64,000 nt of DNA from Flavobacterium sp. J27 (GCF_004303025.1 NZ_PJQW01000003.1:372001-436000); one strand, 5' to 3'. Counted from the first letter of the stretch, positions 41,765 to 51,567 are shown. Notes: a model not told the origin generated them from the sequence alone. A program made the numbers and translations.

Positions 41765-42367
41765 TTAAATAATAGTTCTAAATGTTAAATTTATTCTGTT
41801 CTTTTTAGGACTTGAAGCCTTAGGGAGCTGATGTTTATAATAAATTTGACTTCCTTGTTTCATTACTAAAAGACTTCCATTGCCAAGAGTGATATTTAGT
41901 TTTGCTTCTTTTTTTGTGTTGTGTCTTAATTGAAATACTCTTTCTTGTCCTAAACTTAATGAAGCAATAATTGGATCTCTTCCTAATTCTTTCTCATTAT
42001 CTGAATGCCAACCATTACTATCGTTCTCATTTCTATATAAGTTTAATAAAACGGTAGTAAAATTAAGTTGGGTGCGTTCTTCAATTTCATTTTTCAAATA
42101 CATTAAGGTAGCATTCCAAGGATGTGGATGCATTACAATGTTTGAATAGGAGTAAGGTTTGCCTTCATTTCCATACAAAGCTGTAAGTCTGGGTTGCAAG
42201 TGCGTTTTGCCATAAATTGTTATGCTGTCTTGCTGCCAAGGGGTCTCGTTTACTAATTTTTCAAAAAGAGTTGTAGCTTTTTCAGTTGAAAGAAAATTAG
42301 GATAATATTCGAAAATTGCATCGGGTAGGTCAAATGTTATTTTTTCATTTGGGAACAAATCTAACAT
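41765..42367 (-). CDS. alkB: AlkB-like 2-oxoglutarate/Fe(II) dioxygenase
   Basis: This 200-residue enzyme has the complete AlkB site: H121-x-D123 in GWHSDNEK, H179 in YKHQLPK, and the 2-oxoglutarate arginines R191 and R197 in RINLTFR. The lid region PRLTALYGNEGKPYSYS and the substrate loop NLYRNENDSNGW fit the short bacterial and eukaryotic ALKBH2-like group. It should reverse N-alkyl damage on DNA bases. It heads a same-strand group with DoxX and EamA membrane proteins upstream. Confidence 0.88.
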   Translation of the reverse strand: MLDLFPNEKITFDLPDAIFEYYPNFLSTEKATTLFEKLVNETPWQQDSITIYGKTHLQPRLTALYGNEGKPYSYSNIVMHPHPWNATLMYLKNEIEERTQLNFTTVLLNLYRNENDSNGWHSDNEKELGRDPIIASLSLGQERVFQLRHNTKKEAKLNITLGNGSLLVMKQGSQIYYKHQLPKASSPKKNRINLTFRTII

Positions 42368-42404
42368 ATCTTAAAAATAATAAAGTTGATGATAAAAATA
42401 ACTT

Positions 42405-42758
42405 TTAAGTATATAAATAGGCCCAATATAGTAAAAGTAATTGTATGGGCAATCGAATGAATCGTAACCATTTTGATAGGCCTAATGAGGCTTGGTCATT
42501 TTGATACATATAGTAATTTGCTGGAAAAACAGCAATTAGCAATAGGATAATTCCCCAAGCACTATATGGAGCTGTGATTTTAATACATACTAAACCCCCT
42601 AGAATAATTTCAGCTAATCCACTAACTTGATTCAAAAGTTTTGGGTTTTTGAAAAATGGGGGAATAATTTTTATGTATAATTTGGGACTTCTAAAATGAT
42701 TTATACCAGCTAAAATATAAATAATTCCCATTGCATATTGGTGCCACGGTAAACTCAT
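42405..42758 (-). CDS. DoxX-like small membrane protein
   Basis: This 117-residue protein has four hydrophobic helices and the DoxX-type start MGIIYILAGINHFRSPKLYIKIIPP followed by SGLAEIILGGLVC. Relatives are associated with quinone or thiol redox in the membrane, but no activity can be assigned. It lies 5 bp after the EamA transporter gene on the same strand, so the two are co-transcribed. Confidence 0.75.
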   Translation of the reverse strand: MSLPWHQYAMGIIYILAGINHFRSPKLYIKIIPPFFKNPKLLNQVSGLAEIILGGLVCIKITAPYSAWGIILLLIAVFPANYYMYQNDQASLGLSKWLRFIRLPIQLLLLYWAYLYT

Positions 42759-42763
42759 GTTTT

Positions 42764-43696
42764 TTATTTTCTAAGGTATGAAAAAATAAAGAGACTACCT
42801 GTTTTTTTGAAATTTATATTCATAATAACAATAGCAGTAATAATTAAAATAATACCGAGCCATTGTAAGAAAACCACTTTCTCATTTAAAAGAAAGAAGG
42901 CCATAGAAACAGAAACTGGTAATTCTAATGAAGAAACGATACTGCCTAATCCTAACCCTGTTTTTGGGAAACCACTATTCATTAATAGGGGAGGAATAAT
43001 GGTGCCAAATAAGGCTAATAGAATCCCATATTTTCCAAAAATGGCTAGATTAAATGGAGTTGTTTGTGTGTAAAGTACGAAAAACAAAACAATTATAGCA
43101 CCTCCCAAAAGCATGTACAAACTCCTTTGTGCTGAGGATACCCCTACAGCTATTTTATTTGCCGTGAACATGGTTGTTGTAAATGAGGCAGCTGCAAGTA
43201 TTCCCCACATAAAACCGGTCCAATTAAAAGCCACTTTGCTAAATAATAAATTGGTTGCTAAAATAGTACCTGCTAATACAACTACAACAGCGAGTATTTT
43301 TTGTTTTGAAGGTGTTTTTTTGTCTAAAATCCACTCTACAAGTACTCCCATCCAAACAGTTTGCATCAGTAACACAATAGCAATAGAAACATCAATATAT
43401 TTTACACATAAATAATAAAAAATACTTGTAGCTCCTAAAGAAGTACCTGCAAGCATTAAATTTCTAATATTTTTTGAAGAGGCTTTTATAATAGGACTCT
43501 TAGCAGTGGTTTTTTGGTACAGATTTAGTAAAAGAATTCCTAAAAGACCATATATAAATTGAGCTGTAATAACTTCAGCAGTAGTAAATTTTTCTGTACT
43601 GTGATAAGCCAGTTTTACAATTGTAGCAAGCATGCCATAACTAGTTGCACCTAAGCCTACTAATATAACTCCTTTTATAATTTCATTCTTTGACAT
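42764..43696 (-). CDS. EamA/DMT-family transporter
   Basis: This 310-residue protein has about ten membrane helices in two EamA-type halves (the first with IYGLLGILLLNLYQ, the second with LGSIVSSLELPVSVSMAFFLLNE). The drug/metabolite transporter superfamily exports amino acids, nucleosides and other metabolites. No substrate is indicated. The DoxX-like gene follows after 5 bp. Confidence 0.85.
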   Translation of the reverse strand: MSKNEIIKGVILVGLGATSYGMLATIVKLAYHSTEKFTTAEVITAQFIYGLLGILLLNLYQKTTAKSPIIKASSKNIRNLMLAGTSLGATSIFYYLCVKYIDVSIAIVLLMQTVWMGVLVEWILDKKTPSKQKILAVVVVLAGTILATNLLFSKVAFNWTGFMWGILAAASFTTTMFTANKIAVGVSSAQRSLYMLLGGAIIVLFFVLYTQTTPFNLAIFGKYGILLALFGTIIPPLLMNSGFPKTGLGLGSIVSSLELPVSVSMAFFLLNEKVVFLQWLGIILIITAIVIMNINFKKTGSLFIFSYLRK

Positions 43697-43754
43697 ATTC
43701 TCTTTTTTTAAGGGGGCGCAAAGATAAGCAAAGAATTGATTCTATAATAGAAAA

Positions 43755-44921
43755 TTAGAATAATCCTTGTATGGAATTGTTCTGTATGCCAATTGTTTTT
43801 GGGTTACAATCTAATTGTTTCTCTAATAAGGTAGCGTAAATACTTCTAAAATCGATTTCAAATTTTAAATCGCCCTGATCTAAATCTTCTAAATTAGGAT
43901 TTGTACCAATAATTTTTCCTTTGGTATTACCACCAATAATAAACATAGGTGCTGCAGTACCATGATCGGTACCTTTTCCATTGTCTTTTACTCTTCTTCC
44001 AAATTCTGAAAATATAACAATAGTAGTATAAGGCAATAAATTGGCTTGTTTTAAATCGGAATATAGTGCCAAAACTGCATCGTTTAATTCTGTTAGTTTA
44101 TTGTGATGTAATGCTAGTTGATTGTCGTGGGTGTCAAAACTACCTAACGAAGTATAATATATTTTTGAATTTAAATTTCCTTTAATCAATTTGGAAATCC
44201 ACTCTAAATTTTTGCCTAAACCCGTTTTGGGATAATTCATTTCTGCTTTGCTTTTTGCTAAAGCTTTTTGAATTTCATCGGCTCCTTCTACTACCGAATT
44301 GGCAATTTTTCTAACAAAATCAAGTTGAGGATTTTCTGATAATTTAGCGTTGTCGTCTGTCTTATTTTTGCCTCTAAAACGATTGGGATCTTTAACAGTA
44401 ATACTATTGGGGTGCAACCCTTTTAACGCAAAATTGTCTATAGTATCTAAATTAATTCCTCCAGTAGCATGTTGTTCTAAGTAATGAAAATCGAGATAAC
44501 GGCCTAGCCAACCTTCATTACTGTATTCTTTTGAACTTGTAGCAGTCTGCCAAATTTCCTGACTTCTAAAATGAGAACGATTAGGCTCTGGATAACCTAC
44601 GTTTTGGACAACAGATAAATCACCTGCTTCCTGTATTTTTGCAAAACCCTTTAAAGCTGGATGAAACCCCATGCCGTTGTTTTTACCGATAATTTGATCT
44701 TTAACGATGCTAATATTGGGTCTTAAATTATAATATAAAGGATTATTAAAAGGAATGAATGTGTTTAAACCATCGTTTCCACCATTTAATTGAATAAATA
44801 GTACGCTTTTTTCATATAAAGTGAAACTATTTTTATTTGTAAAAGCATGAAGAAAGCTAGGAATTAGTAATGAGCCTCCTGTAAATGTTCCTGTTAATTT
44901 AAAGAATTTTCTGCGATCCAT
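43755..44921 (-). CDS. DUF1501 exported protein (Tat-type start)
   Basis: This 388-residue protein begins MDRRKFFKLTGTFTGGSLL, a twin-arginine (DRRKFFK) signal typical of the DUF1501 family. The body contains FIQLNGGNDGLNTFIPF, the EPNRSHFRSQEIWQT motif and GRRVKDNGKGTDHGTAAPMFIIG, consistent with a sulfatase/alkaline-phosphatase-like fold. It forms a conserved pair with the DUF1800 gene 10 bp upstream. Their joint function is unknown. Tat export fits the tatC gene seen at 13.9 kb. Confidence 0.9.
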   Translation of the reverse strand: MDRRKFFKLTGTFTGGSLLIPSFLHAFTNKNSFTLYEKSVLFIQLNGGNDGLNTFIPFNNPLYYNLRPNISIVKDQIIGKNNGMGFHPALKGFAKIQEAGDLSVVQNVGYPEPNRSHFRSQEIWQTATSSKEYSNEGWLGRYLDFHYLEQHATGGINLDTIDNFALKGLHPNSITVKDPNRFRGKNKTDDNAKLSENPQLDFVRKIANSVVEGADEIQKALAKSKAEMNYPKTGLGKNLEWISKLIKGNLNSKIYYTSLGSFDTHDNQLALHHNKLTELNDAVLALYSDLKQANLLPYTTIVIFSEFGRRVKDNGKGTDHGTAAPMFIIGGNTKGKIIGTNPNLEDLDQGDLKFEIDFRSIYATLLEKQLDCNPKTIGIQNNSIQGLF

Positions 44922-44931
44922 AGCTCTAAAA

Positions 44932-46302
44932 TTAAATGAGTTGAAATTCGGGTAATTTAGTTATGTAAGTAAATAAACGTAAAACTGCTGAGGAGGCACT
45001 TTCACTTTTAGGATTAAAATCATATTTTAGGATAGTTTCCATATCTTCTTGTGTGTTTTTATCTACTGTAAATAATAACCTGTCGGTTAGCTCTTTTATA
45101 ATGCTAATATTATTTCCGTTTGATTCAAATTGAATATTTGGTGAGCGTTTTTTTTCTTCTGTTTCGTTTTTTCGTATTCTAACCATATTTTGACCACTAC
45201 TCAAAAAATCTACAGTATTGTTCCTTTGTAAATAAATTTGAGAGGTAAGCCAATGATTACCGCCAATCCATCCTTTTACATTGGGTTGATTAAATAATTC
45301 CATGCCTTGTTGTTTTAGGAACTGAATAAGTATTAGCTTATTTGTGCTTTCTATTTGTAGTTCGTTTAGAAGTTGTAGCGAAAAAACCAATGGATCTTTT
45401 ATTTTACTCCCCTTATTGTTTTTCGGATATTCTTCAGTGAAAATTTTTAATAATAGGGGTTTGATTTCAAAATTTGTCTCTTTAAAATAATCTCCATAAT
45501 ATTGAATTAATTCACTTGAAGGAGTATCATAAATAAACCATTTTAAAATTTTTTCAGTCAAGAAATAAGGTGTGTTTTTTTGTTCAAAAATAATATCAAT
45601 CAAATCTTCTACTTTAAAATTTCCTGTTTTTCCAAGGTAAGTAATGGTTTCGTTGTCTTCTAAACGAGGTCTGTACATTGCTTTTTCATCGCCTAAATGC
45701 AAACCAGCTAATGCTTTGGCTCCATTTTTAATGTCTTCTTCTGTGTAATTTCCGATACCAATTGTAAATAATTCTAATAATTCTCTGCTTAAATTTTCAT
45801 TTAATTTTCCTTTGCGATTATCTACATTGTCTAAGTAGCGTACCATGGCATTGGATTGAATGATTTTTTTAGTAATGTCTTTAAAATTTCCGAAGGCATT
45901 TTCTCTAAGAACCATATTGTGTTGATAAATCCAATAGCTTACTTTTACTTTTTGTATAGTTGATACAAAATGATTGTGCCAAAAACAGGTCATTTTTTCT
46001 CGTAAAGGAAACTTTTCTTGTTGCATCTTCTCTAACCACCAAACTCTTAATTCTGTTACATCTTTAATCTGTTTTTTTAAAATTTTCTTTTTCTCTTCTT
46101 CATCAGCCTTTTGAATCGTTTCTCTTACTAATTTTAATTCAATCATAGTTTTAGGGCTGTCCTTTAAAAATGATGGTAAAGAATGATCTATTTTTGAATC
46201 AAAAGACTGTTCTAGAAAAGAAGTAAAACCTAATTTTTCTATTAACTGACTTTCTTTGTTTGAAAAGCCTAATCGAAGTGACCAAAGTGTATTTGTGTTC
46301 AT
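44932..46302 (-). CDS. DUF1800 family protein
   Basis: This 456-residue helical protein carries the DUF1800 hallmarks: LREKMTCFWHNHFVST near residue 100, a NENLSRELLELFTIGIGNYTEEDI segment around 170-190, and a later WIGGNHWL motif. The family is normally encoded beside DUF1501, as here, 10 bp away on the same strand. No clear signal peptide is visible at the chosen start. The activity is unknown. Confidence 0.9.
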   Translation of the reverse strand: MNTNTLWSLRLGFSNKESQLIEKLGFTSFLEQSFDSKIDHSLPSFLKDSPKTMIELKLVRETIQKADEEEKKKILKKQIKDVTELRVWWLEKMQQEKFPLREKMTCFWHNHFVSTIQKVKVSYWIYQHNMVLRENAFGNFKDITKKIIQSNAMVRYLDNVDNRKGKLNENLSRELLELFTIGIGNYTEEDIKNGAKALAGLHLGDEKAMYRPRLEDNETITYLGKTGNFKVEDLIDIIFEQKNTPYFLTEKILKWFIYDTPSSELIQYYGDYFKETNFEIKPLLLKIFTEEYPKNNKGSKIKDPLVFSLQLLNELQIESTNKLILIQFLKQQGMELFNQPNVKGWIGGNHWLTSQIYLQRNNTVDFLSSGQNMVRIRKNETEEKKRSPNIQFESNGNNISIIKELTDRLLFTVDKNTQEDMETILKYDFNPKSESASSAVLRLFTYITKLPEFQLI

Positions 46303-46392
46303 ATATTAACGATTTGACGTTATATTTTAGACAAAAATTAACACAAAAGGTTTAAAATTAATTTTAATATTACAAAGTTTAATTGTTTGTAT

Positions 46393-47013
46393 ATGAAGAA
46401 CCTGTTTGTTTTGTTTGTTTTTATTCTTATAAATTGTACCAATGGGCCTACTACTCCAAAGAAAGTATTGACTAAAGAGAATACAGAAAAAATAAGAGAT
46501 TATACTTCTTTGCATCAACAAGCTAAAACATATGTTGAAGCCAATAATTTTAATACCGATTATTATTACTTAATTGATTTAAGTCAGCATTCAGGGAAAT
46601 TCCGTTTTTTTATTTATGATTTTAAAAAGAAAGAGATAATAGATAAAAATTTAGTAACTCATGGTAGTTGTGATCAATTTGAAGAAAATCCAAAAAAATG
46701 GGAGAAAGTAAAGTTTGATGTAAGAAATAATAGTCATTGCTCTATGAGTGGAAAGTATAAAATTGGAGATAGAGATTACAGTTCTTGGGGAATTAATGTA
46801 AAGTACTGGATTCATGGTTTAGAAGAAAGCAATCAAACCGCTGTTGATAGAGTAGTGGTTTTACATTCTTGGAATGCTGTTAAAAATGAAGAGGTTTATC
46901 CGAAATATAGCCCGTTAAGTTGGGGGTGTCCTGCTGTTTCAAATACCTTTATGAAAAAGCTAGATAAACAGTTACAACAATCACAAAAGCCTGTTTTATT
47001 GTGGATTATATAA
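46393..47013 (+). CDS. Murein L,D-transpeptidase catalytic domain lipoprotein
   Basis: The ATG at 46393 gives a 206-residue lipoprotein (MKNLFVLFVFILINC, Cys15); the upstream TTG at 46387 is not needed. The domain contains YLIDLSQHSGKFRFFIYD, HGSCDQF, KYKIGDRDYSSWG and a C-terminal VVLHSWNA...SWGCPAVSN stretch, whose cysteine is the probable nucleophile. It resembles the YkuD-related murein L,D-transpeptidase family, so it may cross-link or trim peptidoglycan in the periplasm. It is divergent from the DUF1800 gene. Confidence 0.85.
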   Translation: MKNLFVLFVFILINCTNGPTTPKKVLTKENTEKIRDYTSLHQQAKTYVEANNFNTDYYYLIDLSQHSGKFRFFIYDFKKKEIIDKNLVTHGSCDQFEENPKKWEKVKFDVRNNSHCSMSGKYKIGDRDYSSWGINVKYWIHGLEESNQTAVDRVVVLHSWNAVKNEEVYPKYSPLSWGCPAVSNTFMKKLDKQLQQSQKPVLLWII

Positions 47014-47070
47014 AAAATAAATTTTTTTTTAAACATTTTTTTATATTTTTAATTTCCCAAAACTGCTTAA

Positions 47071-49305
47071 ATGTTTAACCAATTAAATTTTAATAAAAGT
47101 GATGAGGACATACTTTTATTACTTGATGAAGCTCATCAAATTAGAATAAATAATATTTCTAAAAGTATTTCTTTAACACTTAATGCATTAGAACTTAGTT
47201 CTGAGCTTGGTAATAAGTCTTTGTTGGCTAGATCTTATAGTCAATTAGGATTGTATTATATGATTATAGGAGAAATGACTCAGGCAGAAGTATATGCCAA
47301 AGTAGCTTTAGCCCTTTTTGTGGAATTAAATGATGAAAGAGGTATTGCAGATGCCAAGTATAGCTTAGCTGGAGTATACTATAAAACCAATTTGTATCAT
47401 TTAGGGTTGATTTCTTTTTTAGATGCTTTAAAAATTTATCAAAGAAAAGGAGATTATTACAATCAATCTCGGACAGAGAAGTCGTTAGGTACCATTTATG
47501 GATATATTGGAGATCAAAATGCGGCTTTAAAATCCTATTATAGTGCGGTAAGAAATGCCAGAAAAGTAAAGGATTTTAATTTAGAATCTAATGTATACAA
47601 TAATCTTTCAGGAATTTTAGCTAAAAATGGGAAACTAAAGTTTGCTATGGCTTTTATTGAAAAGTCAATCCAACTAAAAGAAATCACCCAAGACATTAGG
47701 GGTATGGCGTATGCTTTGTATGGAAAGGGGAAAGTATATTTTTACTTGCAAGAGTACAAAAAAGCAGAAACCTATTATTTGAAGGCCTTGAAAATGCATA
47801 ATGAAATGGGCGAAAATACCGGTAAAGCAATGACTTATACTAAACTTGGAGAATTGTATTATGCTAAAAATGATTTGGAACTTGCATTAGAAGCAGCTTT
47901 TATGGGATTAGAGATAGCCAATAAACTAAGAATTGCTATGTCTACTATTAAACTTAAAAAGTTAATTTATCTTATTTTTAAAGCCAAACAAGAACATGAA
48001 CTTGCTTTAGATTATTTTGAGCGGTATCAAAAAGAAAAGGAATCGGTAATTAATGCACAAACGTTAAAGGTTATTGAAAATTATGAGTTGATTTCTAAAA
48101 TGGAAGTTTTAAAAAATGAGGCGAAATTGCATAAAGAAAAGCAATTATTATTAGAGAAAAAGAATTTAGACGAAGCTAAGGCTATAAAAATGCGTCAGGA
48201 TTTTTTGTCTATTATGAGTCACGAGATTAGAACACCGTTAAATGCAATAACTTCAATAGTTGAGCTATTAAATGATGAGGTAAGTTTAGAAGGGGAAGAG
48301 CTGTTAGGAAGTTTAAAATTTGCTTCATCTAATCTAATTAAAATTGTAAATGATGTATTGGATTTTACCAAATTAGATTCCAATAAATCTAAATTAGAAA
48401 TGGCACCAGTTTCTTTAGCTCATTTAGTAAAAAATATTGTTAGTGTTTATGACAAGCAAGCAAAAGAAAAAGGACTATATATTAAGTTAAACTGTACTAT
48501 TCCTACACAGAATTATTATAATGTAGATGAAACGAAATTAACTCAGATTTTAAATAATCTGATTAGTAATGCAATAAAATTTACAGATAAAGGAGGAGTT
48601 GAATTATCTATTAAGGAAGTCAAAATAGGAACTAAGAAAAATACATTTTTGTTTGAAGTGAAAGATACAGGAGAAGGTATTTCTAAAGAAAATTTAGAAG
48701 AAATTTTTGAAAGTTTTTCGCAAGTTAAACCTATTTTAACCCGTAAGCAAGGAGGTACTGGATTAGGTTTAGCTATTGTAAAAAAAATTATCGCTTTACA
48801 CAAAAGCAAAATTAAAGTAAAAAGCACTTTGGGTAAAGGTACTACTTTTTATTTTAAGTTAAAATTTAGTAGAAATGAATCGTTTCAAGGAGATGTAAAT
48901 CTAGAAAATAGAATTGGTAAACAAATTATTGATCTTAAAGATAAAAAGGTATTAATCATTGAAGATACAGTTATCAATGCCGTGTTACTTCAAAAAATTC
49001 TTTCTAAGTGGGAAATTACTTCAGAGCACGTTGAGACAGGAAAGATGGCTTTAGAAAAAGTAAAAGAAAGCAGGTATGACTATATTTTAATGGATATTCA
49101 TATGCCTGAGATGAATGGTATTGAAGTCGCTAAACTTATTAAAACAACTCCAAATGCCAACCTAAAAACACCTATTTTAGCCTTAACTGCAGATACGATG
49201 GTAACTTCGAAAAATTATGAAACGAATTATTTTAGTGGTGTTTTATGGAAGCCTTTTGAAATAAATAAATTGAAAGAAACCTTAGAAAATGTATTAATAG
49301 AGTAA
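47071..49305 (+). CDS. Cytosolic TPR hybrid histidine kinase with C-terminal receiver
   Basis: This 744-residue protein has no signal peptide or membrane helix. Tetratricopeptide repeats fill about residues 10-325, followed by a coiled linker rich in Lys/Glu (about 340-375), a HisKA domain with H384 in SHEIRTPLNAI, an HATPase domain (QILNNLISNAIKF, GTGLGLAIVKKI), and a receiver with phospho-acceptor D675 in YILMDIHMPEMNG. The TPR part probably detects a protein or peptide partner in the cytoplasm. No DNA-binding output is encoded next to it. Confidence 0.92.
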   Translation: MFNQLNFNKSDEDILLLLDEAHQIRINNISKSISLTLNALELSSELGNKSLLARSYSQLGLYYMIIGEMTQAEVYAKVALALFVELNDERGIADAKYSLAGVYYKTNLYHLGLISFLDALKIYQRKGDYYNQSRTEKSLGTIYGYIGDQNAALKSYYSAVRNARKVKDFNLESNVYNNLSGILAKNGKLKFAMAFIEKSIQLKEITQDIRGMAYALYGKGKVYFYLQEYKKAETYYLKALKMHNEMGENTGKAMTYTKLGELYYAKNDLELALEAAFMGLEIANKLRIAMSTIKLKKLIYLIFKAKQEHELALDYFERYQKEKESVINAQTLKVIENYELISKMEVLKNEAKLHKEKQLLLEKKNLDEAKAIKMRQDFLSIMSHEIRTPLNAITSIVELLNDEVSLEGEELLGSLKFASSNLIKIVNDVLDFTKLDSNKSKLEMAPVSLAHLVKNIVSVYDKQAKEKGLYIKLNCTIPTQNYYNVDETKLTQILNNLISNAIKFTDKGGVELSIKEVKIGTKKNTFLFEVKDTGEGISKENLEEIFESFSQVKPILTRKQGGTGLGLAIVKKIIALHKSKIKVKSTLGKGTTFYFKLKFSRNESFQGDVNLENRIGKQIIDLKDKKVLIIEDTVINAVLLQKILSKWEITSEHVETGKMALEKVKESRYDYILMDIHMPEMNGIEVAKLIKTTPNANLKTPILALTADTMVTSKNYETNYFSGVLWKPFEINKLKETLENVLIE

Positions 49306-49719
49306 TTATTTTTCGTTTAAATCACTTAAATGGAGTCGTAATGCTTTTACGGATATACTAATTTCCCAAAAGGATAATCCTAAAGAAATGAGTAAGCATA
49401 ATAAAGAAAGTCCAAAAAGATAAATACCAGTTAATTGATGTCCTAAAAATAAAAGAAGCATGGCAAAAACAGACAAGAACAAACACATTACACCAAACAA
49501 TTGCATATACCGAATAAGTGTTAGTCTTAAGTTTAGATTTTTTATTTCCAATAAAATAAGTTTATTTTCTTCTTCATCGTAAGTTTTTTTTAAACTTCGT
49601 ATGATTTGTGCGATTGTTAGAAAACGATTAGTATAGGCTAATAAAATCAGTGATGTTGCCGAAAACAATAAAGCAGGTGTTTCAATAGGTAATTCCATAA
49701 AATATAAATTTGAAAACAA
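49306..49719 (-). CDS. DUF2721 membrane protein
   Basis: This 137-residue protein has a hydrophobic N-terminal helix with TPALLFSATSLILLAYTNRFL, a charged amphipathic middle (RSLKKTYDEEENKLILLEIK) and two further helices. This matches DUF2721. Its stop directly abuts the stop of the hybrid kinase on the other strand. Function is unknown. Confidence 0.8.
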   Translation of the reverse strand: MFSNLYFMELPIETPALLFSATSLILLAYTNRFLTIAQIIRSLKKTYDEEENKLILLEIKNLNLRLTLIRYMQLFGVMCLFLSVFAMLLLFLGHQLTGIYLFGLSLLCLLISLGLSFWEISISVKALRLHLSDLNEK

Positions 49720-49745
49720 TCAAAGGTCTAAAAAATAAACAAAAT

Positions 49746-49783
49746 AAAAAACGCTAATCGAAAGAAATTGATTAGCGTTTTTT
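49746..49783. terminator. Strong bidirectional hairpin
   Basis: AAAAAACGCTAATC pairs perfectly with GATTAGCGTTTTTT over 14 bp. It serves the minus-strand gene ending at 49794. Confidence 0.8.
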
Positions 49784-49793
49784 TAAATGATAT

Positions 49794-50609
49794 TTATCTT
49801 CTAGTTCGTCTTTTAGTTTTTACTACAGTTGTTTTTCCTCTTCTGTTTTTATGCACTATCGTAGTTCCTTTTCGAGTATGTACAACGACAGTAGATCTAC
49901 TTCTTCTAGGAGTGTATACTTTTCTAGCAACAACTACTCTTCTTGTAGGGGTTCTAGAATAGTATACTCTATGTGGAGCGCATCTGGTATAAAAAATGGC
50001 ATGTCTATAAGGTTTCCAAGGTTTCCACCATCTTGGATAAACGTTCCAGCGATAGGGAGATTTCCAAACTACATAACTTGGTGCGTAGATATAACGAACA
50101 CTTGGCCAAAACCAAACATTAACTACAACAGCAGTTGTTTTAATATCAAAAGGACTTGGACCATGACCTGTTTTAATTGCTTTTTCTTCAATGTCTAAGG
50201 GTTCTACAATGGTGTTAGCAGCATATAAGTCTTCATCTCCTTCTATTTGAAGTATCGCTTCGTCATTTCCTGTTTTTTCAATACCAATTGTTGCAATATC
50301 TTGTTTTTCAGTTTCACTTAAATAAGCACTTAAAATAATAACGTGTGTTTCGTTCTCTTGAATAGCATTGGCAACAACATAATCAATTTCTCCATCTCCA
50401 TTCAAATCAAGATTATTTACATTGTTATTTTCTTCGTTGATCATTTTTTCAAACTCTTCTAAATTAGCCGCTTTTTTGAAAATTGCTAATGCACCTTCTA
50501 AACTAAAATTTTCGCCAGTATATTCAAGATTGTTTGAATTGTCTTGTTGTGCATAACTACTAAAAGTAGTTATAAGAACAAATAGAAATATAAAAGTTAT
50601 CTTTTTCAT
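49794..50609 (-). CDS. Exported protein with EF-hand-like loop and very basic tail
   Basis: The ATG at 50609 gives 271 residues with a signal peptide (FLFVLITTFSSYAQ). Near residue 70 the acidic segment NLDLNGDGEIDYV has the spacing of a calcium-binding EF-hand loop. The C-terminal 110 residues are unusual: first Trp/Tyr/Pro-rich (VNVWFWPSVRYIYAPSYVVW), then strongly Arg/Lys-rich to the end (KTTVVKTKRRTRR). I recall similar uncharacterised exported proteins in Bacteroidota. The charged tail could bind LPS, nucleic acid or a polyanion. It follows the 277-residue lipoprotein gene on the same strand. Confidence 0.7.
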   Translation of the reverse strand: MKKITFIFLFVLITTFSSYAQQDNSNNLEYTGENFSLEGALAIFKKAANLEEFEKMINEENNNVNNLDLNGDGEIDYVVANAIQENETHVIILSAYLSETEKQDIATIGIEKTGNDEAILQIEGDEDLYAANTIVEPLDIEEKAIKTGHGPSPFDIKTTAVVVNVWFWPSVRYIYAPSYVVWKSPYRWNVYPRWWKPWKPYRHAIFYTRCAPHRVYYSRTPTRRVVVARKVYTPRRSRSTVVVHTRKGTTIVHKNRRGKTTVVKTKRRTRR

Positions 50610-50632
50610 GGGTTTCATTTTATGTTTTTAAT

Positions 50633-51466
50633 TTATAAAGCGATGTTATATACTACACCATTAGAATGTGTATATGTTGCTTGATTATCGCAAGTATTGT
50701 TACCATAATCTAAAATACCGTCTAAAATAGTGCCTTGTAAATTAAGTTGGCCTTGAGAAATATAATTACATGCGTATTTTTTAATAAGTGGTGTAACTAC
50801 CGTTACAGTTAAACTAGAGCCATTAGGTCTATTAACCGTGTGATTTCCAGATAAAACTTTGTAAACATTGTCACCAAGTGTCAAGGTACTTACACCTTCA
50901 ATTTGTTGTACTGATCTCGTTCCAGAAAAAGTAAATACACTTCCAGAAATAGTGGTTAATTGACCGTTAGTTACAGTTCTTGTCCATTGTGGCAATTGCG
51001 TATTTGTAGTTTGATTTTCATAGACTACAGTTCCTTCAATTTTTCTACCATTTACGTAATAATTAGTACGTGTAATAGTCATGTGACTACCAAAATTAGT
51101 TACATAATCATCAAAAGTAATAGTTATAATACCTGCACGAAGAATGCCATTGTGTAAACATCCTGTACCAAAATCGATTGCAAAAGTGATGGGAAACTGT
51201 CCTATGGTTCCACTTTGTATAGATACATTTGCGCAAGCAGGAAAAGTCATGGTGCCATTTGTGTCTCTATTTGAATAAGTGTCATTTTCAGAGGCAACAT
51301 CTAACCCCATGTTAAAATCTAACTCGTTAGAGAAATCGATTTGTGCATTTACCGTTAGTAATTCTTGATCAACAGCTGTAGCTTCTTGTTCATCTTTATT
51401 ACAAGATTGAAATGATAAGGTTAAAACCACTATGATTGAAGCTGTTAAAAAGTTTAATTTTTTCAT
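50633..51466 (-). CDS. Conserved lipoprotein of unknown function
   Basis: This 277-residue lipoprotein (LTLSFQSC, Cys22) has a mature part rich in Thr/Ser/Asn and beta-strand-like repeats (GTMTFPACANVSIQ, FAIDFGTGCLHNG, RAGIITITFDDY). At least six cysteines are distributed through it. I recall homologues in flavobacteria but no assigned activity. It lies 23 bp upstream of the basic-tail exported protein, so the two genes are probably co-transcribed. Confidence 0.68.
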   Translation of the reverse strand: MKKLNFLTASIIVVLTLSFQSCNKDEQEATAVDQELLTVNAQIDFSNELDFNMGLDVASENDTYSNRDTNGTMTFPACANVSIQSGTIGQFPITFAIDFGTGCLHNGILRAGIITITFDDYVTNFGSHMTITRTNYYVNGRKIEGTVVYENQTTNTQLPQWTRTVTNGQLTTISGSVFTFSGTRSVQQIEGVSTLTLGDNVYKVLSGNHTVNRPNGSSLTVTVVTPLIKKYACNYISQGQLNLQGTILDGILDYGNNTCDNQATYTHSNGVVYNIAL

Positions 51467-51567
51467 AATCTAAGTTTTTGTGTTTTTTATTGGATATTAA
51501 AAAATTAAAAAGGTTTAATTCAAATGTTAAATTTTTTAACAAATCACTTTTCAATAAGTATGCCATT

